DNA from: Burkholderiales bacterium
Lineage (GTDB): Bacteria > Pseudomonadota > Gammaproteobacteria > Burkholderiales > Burkholderiaceae_C
Direction: 5' to 3'
Assembly: GCA_947453585.1 (NCBI GenBank)
Contig: CANGHQ010000113.1
Location: 1 to 6,369, forward strand
DNA: 6,369 nucleotides
In this document: positions 5,702 through 6,369 of the stretch, one piece after another
Position numbering within the stretch: position 1 is the first letter of the stretch
Layout of the letters: each line of letters begins with the position of its first letter
The notes under the pieces: generated by a model
Database searches by the model: none
What the model saw: the letters and a program-made list of their open reading frames with translations, nothing else
Told to the model about the DNA's origin: nothing
Made by a program: the position numbers and the translations under genes

Positions 5702-5859
5702 AGCGTATTCGGGAGGGGTAAAAGGTGGATGTTTGGCAAAGCGGTCCGGGCAAGAAACGCGCTGTTAAAGCGGCTGCCTCGGCCCAAACCCTTGAACGAC
5801 CGATTCTAGCGACGCACTGCGGGCGCACCTTGGAGACAGCGCGCGCGGCAGCCACGCAG

Positions 5860-5898
5860 GCACCGTGCCCGGTTTTGCGCCCTGACGCGCACGGGTGC
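5860..5898. repeat. Imperfect inverted repeat upstream of anbu
   Basis: GCACCGTGC (5860-5868) is the near-complement of GCACGGGTGC (5889-5898), with a one-base bulge. A smaller stem, TGCGC/GCGCA (5876-5880 and 5887-5891), partly overlaps its right arm and would compete with it. It sits 42 bases upstream of the anbu ATG, beside a GATAAT (5902-5907) that could be a -10 box but has no well-spaced -35. Regulatory function is unproven. The rest of 5702-5940 shows no other clear site. Confidence 0.3.
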
Positions 5899-5940
5899 AC
5901 CGATAATCCCGGGCTTTGCTTCTAAAAACATTCGTTGCCC

Positions 5941-6369
5941 ATGACTTATTGCGTCGCCATCAAACTTAACGCCGGCCTGGTGTTTCTCTCGGACTCGCGC
6001 ACCAACGCCGGCCTGGACCAGATCAACACCTTTCGCAAGATGATCGTCTATGAAAAGGCCGACGACCGCTTTATGGTGTTGCTCTCCGCCGGTAACCTGA
6101 GCATTGCGCAGTCGGTGCGCGAGATTTTGCAGGTCGAGCAGCTCAAGGAAAACGGCGACGCCGCAGGCACCACCATCTGGAATGCCACCAGCATGTTTGA
6201 CGCCGCCCGCGTGCTGGGCGCGGCCATCCGCCGGGTTTACCAGCGCGACGCTGAGTCGCTCAAGCAAGCAGGCATGGATTTCAACGTGTCCCTGATTTTT
6301 GGCGGCCAAATTGCCGGCGAAGGCATGCGCTTGTTCCAGGTGTATTCGGCAGGCAACTTTATCGAGGCC
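5941..6369 (+). CDS. anbu: Anbu proteasome-type peptidase, N-terminal 143 residues (cut by window edge)
   Basis: The frame starts MTYCVAIKLNAGLVFLSDSRTNAG and stays open to the window end. This is the hallmark start of Anbu (COG3484), a bacterial relative of the proteasome beta subunit and HslV. Removal of Met exposes the catalytic Thr2 as the N-terminal nucleophile. Asp18 in the LSDSRTNAG strand and Lys33 in TFRKM correspond to the Asp17/Lys33 pair of proteasome beta subunits. Further family features are FMVLLSAGNLSIAQSV (residues about 44-59) and FNVSLIFGGQIAGEGMRLFQVYSAGNF. Anbu proteins are about 240-250 residues, so roughly 100 are missing. They assemble into open ring or spiral particles in the cytoplasm. 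In many proteobacteria anbu stands with genes for an alpha-E protein, an ATP-grasp protein and a transglutaminase-like protein, which would lie to the right. No clear ribosome-binding site precedes the ATG. The betaproteobacterial homologue BPH is a less likely identity. Confidence 0.92.
   Translation, partial: MTYCVAIKLNAGLVFLSDSRTNAGLDQINTFRKMIVYEKADDRFMVLLSAGNLSIAQSVREILQVEQLKENGDAAGTTIWNATSMFDAARVLGAAIRRVYQRDAESLKQAGMDFNVSLIFGGQIAGEGMRLFQVYSAGNFIEA

Noticed and set aside
4727..5809. 360-codon plus-strand open frame
   Set aside because: It runs antisense across both minus-strand genes, is rich in Arg, Gln and Gly as expected of a GC-rich shadow frame, and contains no recognisable domain.
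5806..6309. 167-codon minus-strand frame opposite anbu
   Set aside because: The plus strand encodes a clear Anbu N terminus with its catalytic residues; the minus frame has no recognisable feature.

Overview
The window looks like a high-GC betaproteobacterial chromosome, most likely Burkholderiales and plausibly near the Comamonadaceae. The evidence is the MutS sequence, the GC-rich codon usage and a proteasome-like Anbu peptidase gene; the family-level placement is inference. It is a conserved housekeeping region (mutS, anbu) with mobile or accessory DNA placed around and between the conserved genes.

Left edge (1-129): one end of an IS21-family insertion sequence whose istA reads leftward out of the window. 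It has the TG...CA terminus, two internal end repeats and a 21-bp palindrome just upstream of istA. This end lies inside a phage/island-type tyrosine integrase gene (minus strand, 830 down to 130), which is cut before its catalytic domain. From 831 to 995, between the integrase start and mutS, there is a dense set of short repeats: five copies of ACTTGGCGG or a near match, a TTTAGGCCTAAA palindrome, and a 15-bp direct repeat next to the mutS start. This looks like the attachment or regulatory region of a decayed integrative element sitting against the 5' end of mutS.

Centre (996-3701): a complete mutS (901 aa) with all key motifs. Convergent to it is a two-gene type II toxin-antitoxin operon of the HigB/HigA (Gp49-like toxin, HTH antitoxin) kind, toxin first, with a 23-bp overlap (4466 down to 3797). 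The toxin has a -10 box almost touching its start codon and no ribosome-binding site. The antitoxin has a strong one, which fits antitoxin excess.

Right part (4652-6369): a minus-strand pair of genes I do not recognise, a soluble coiled-coil protein (152 aa) followed by a protein with two membrane segments (188 aa). Divergent from them is the 5' part of anbu, a self-compartmentalising Ntn-hydrolase peptidase, cut by the window edge. No tRNA, rRNA or CRISPR was seen, and no gene-free stretch exceeds 300 bases.
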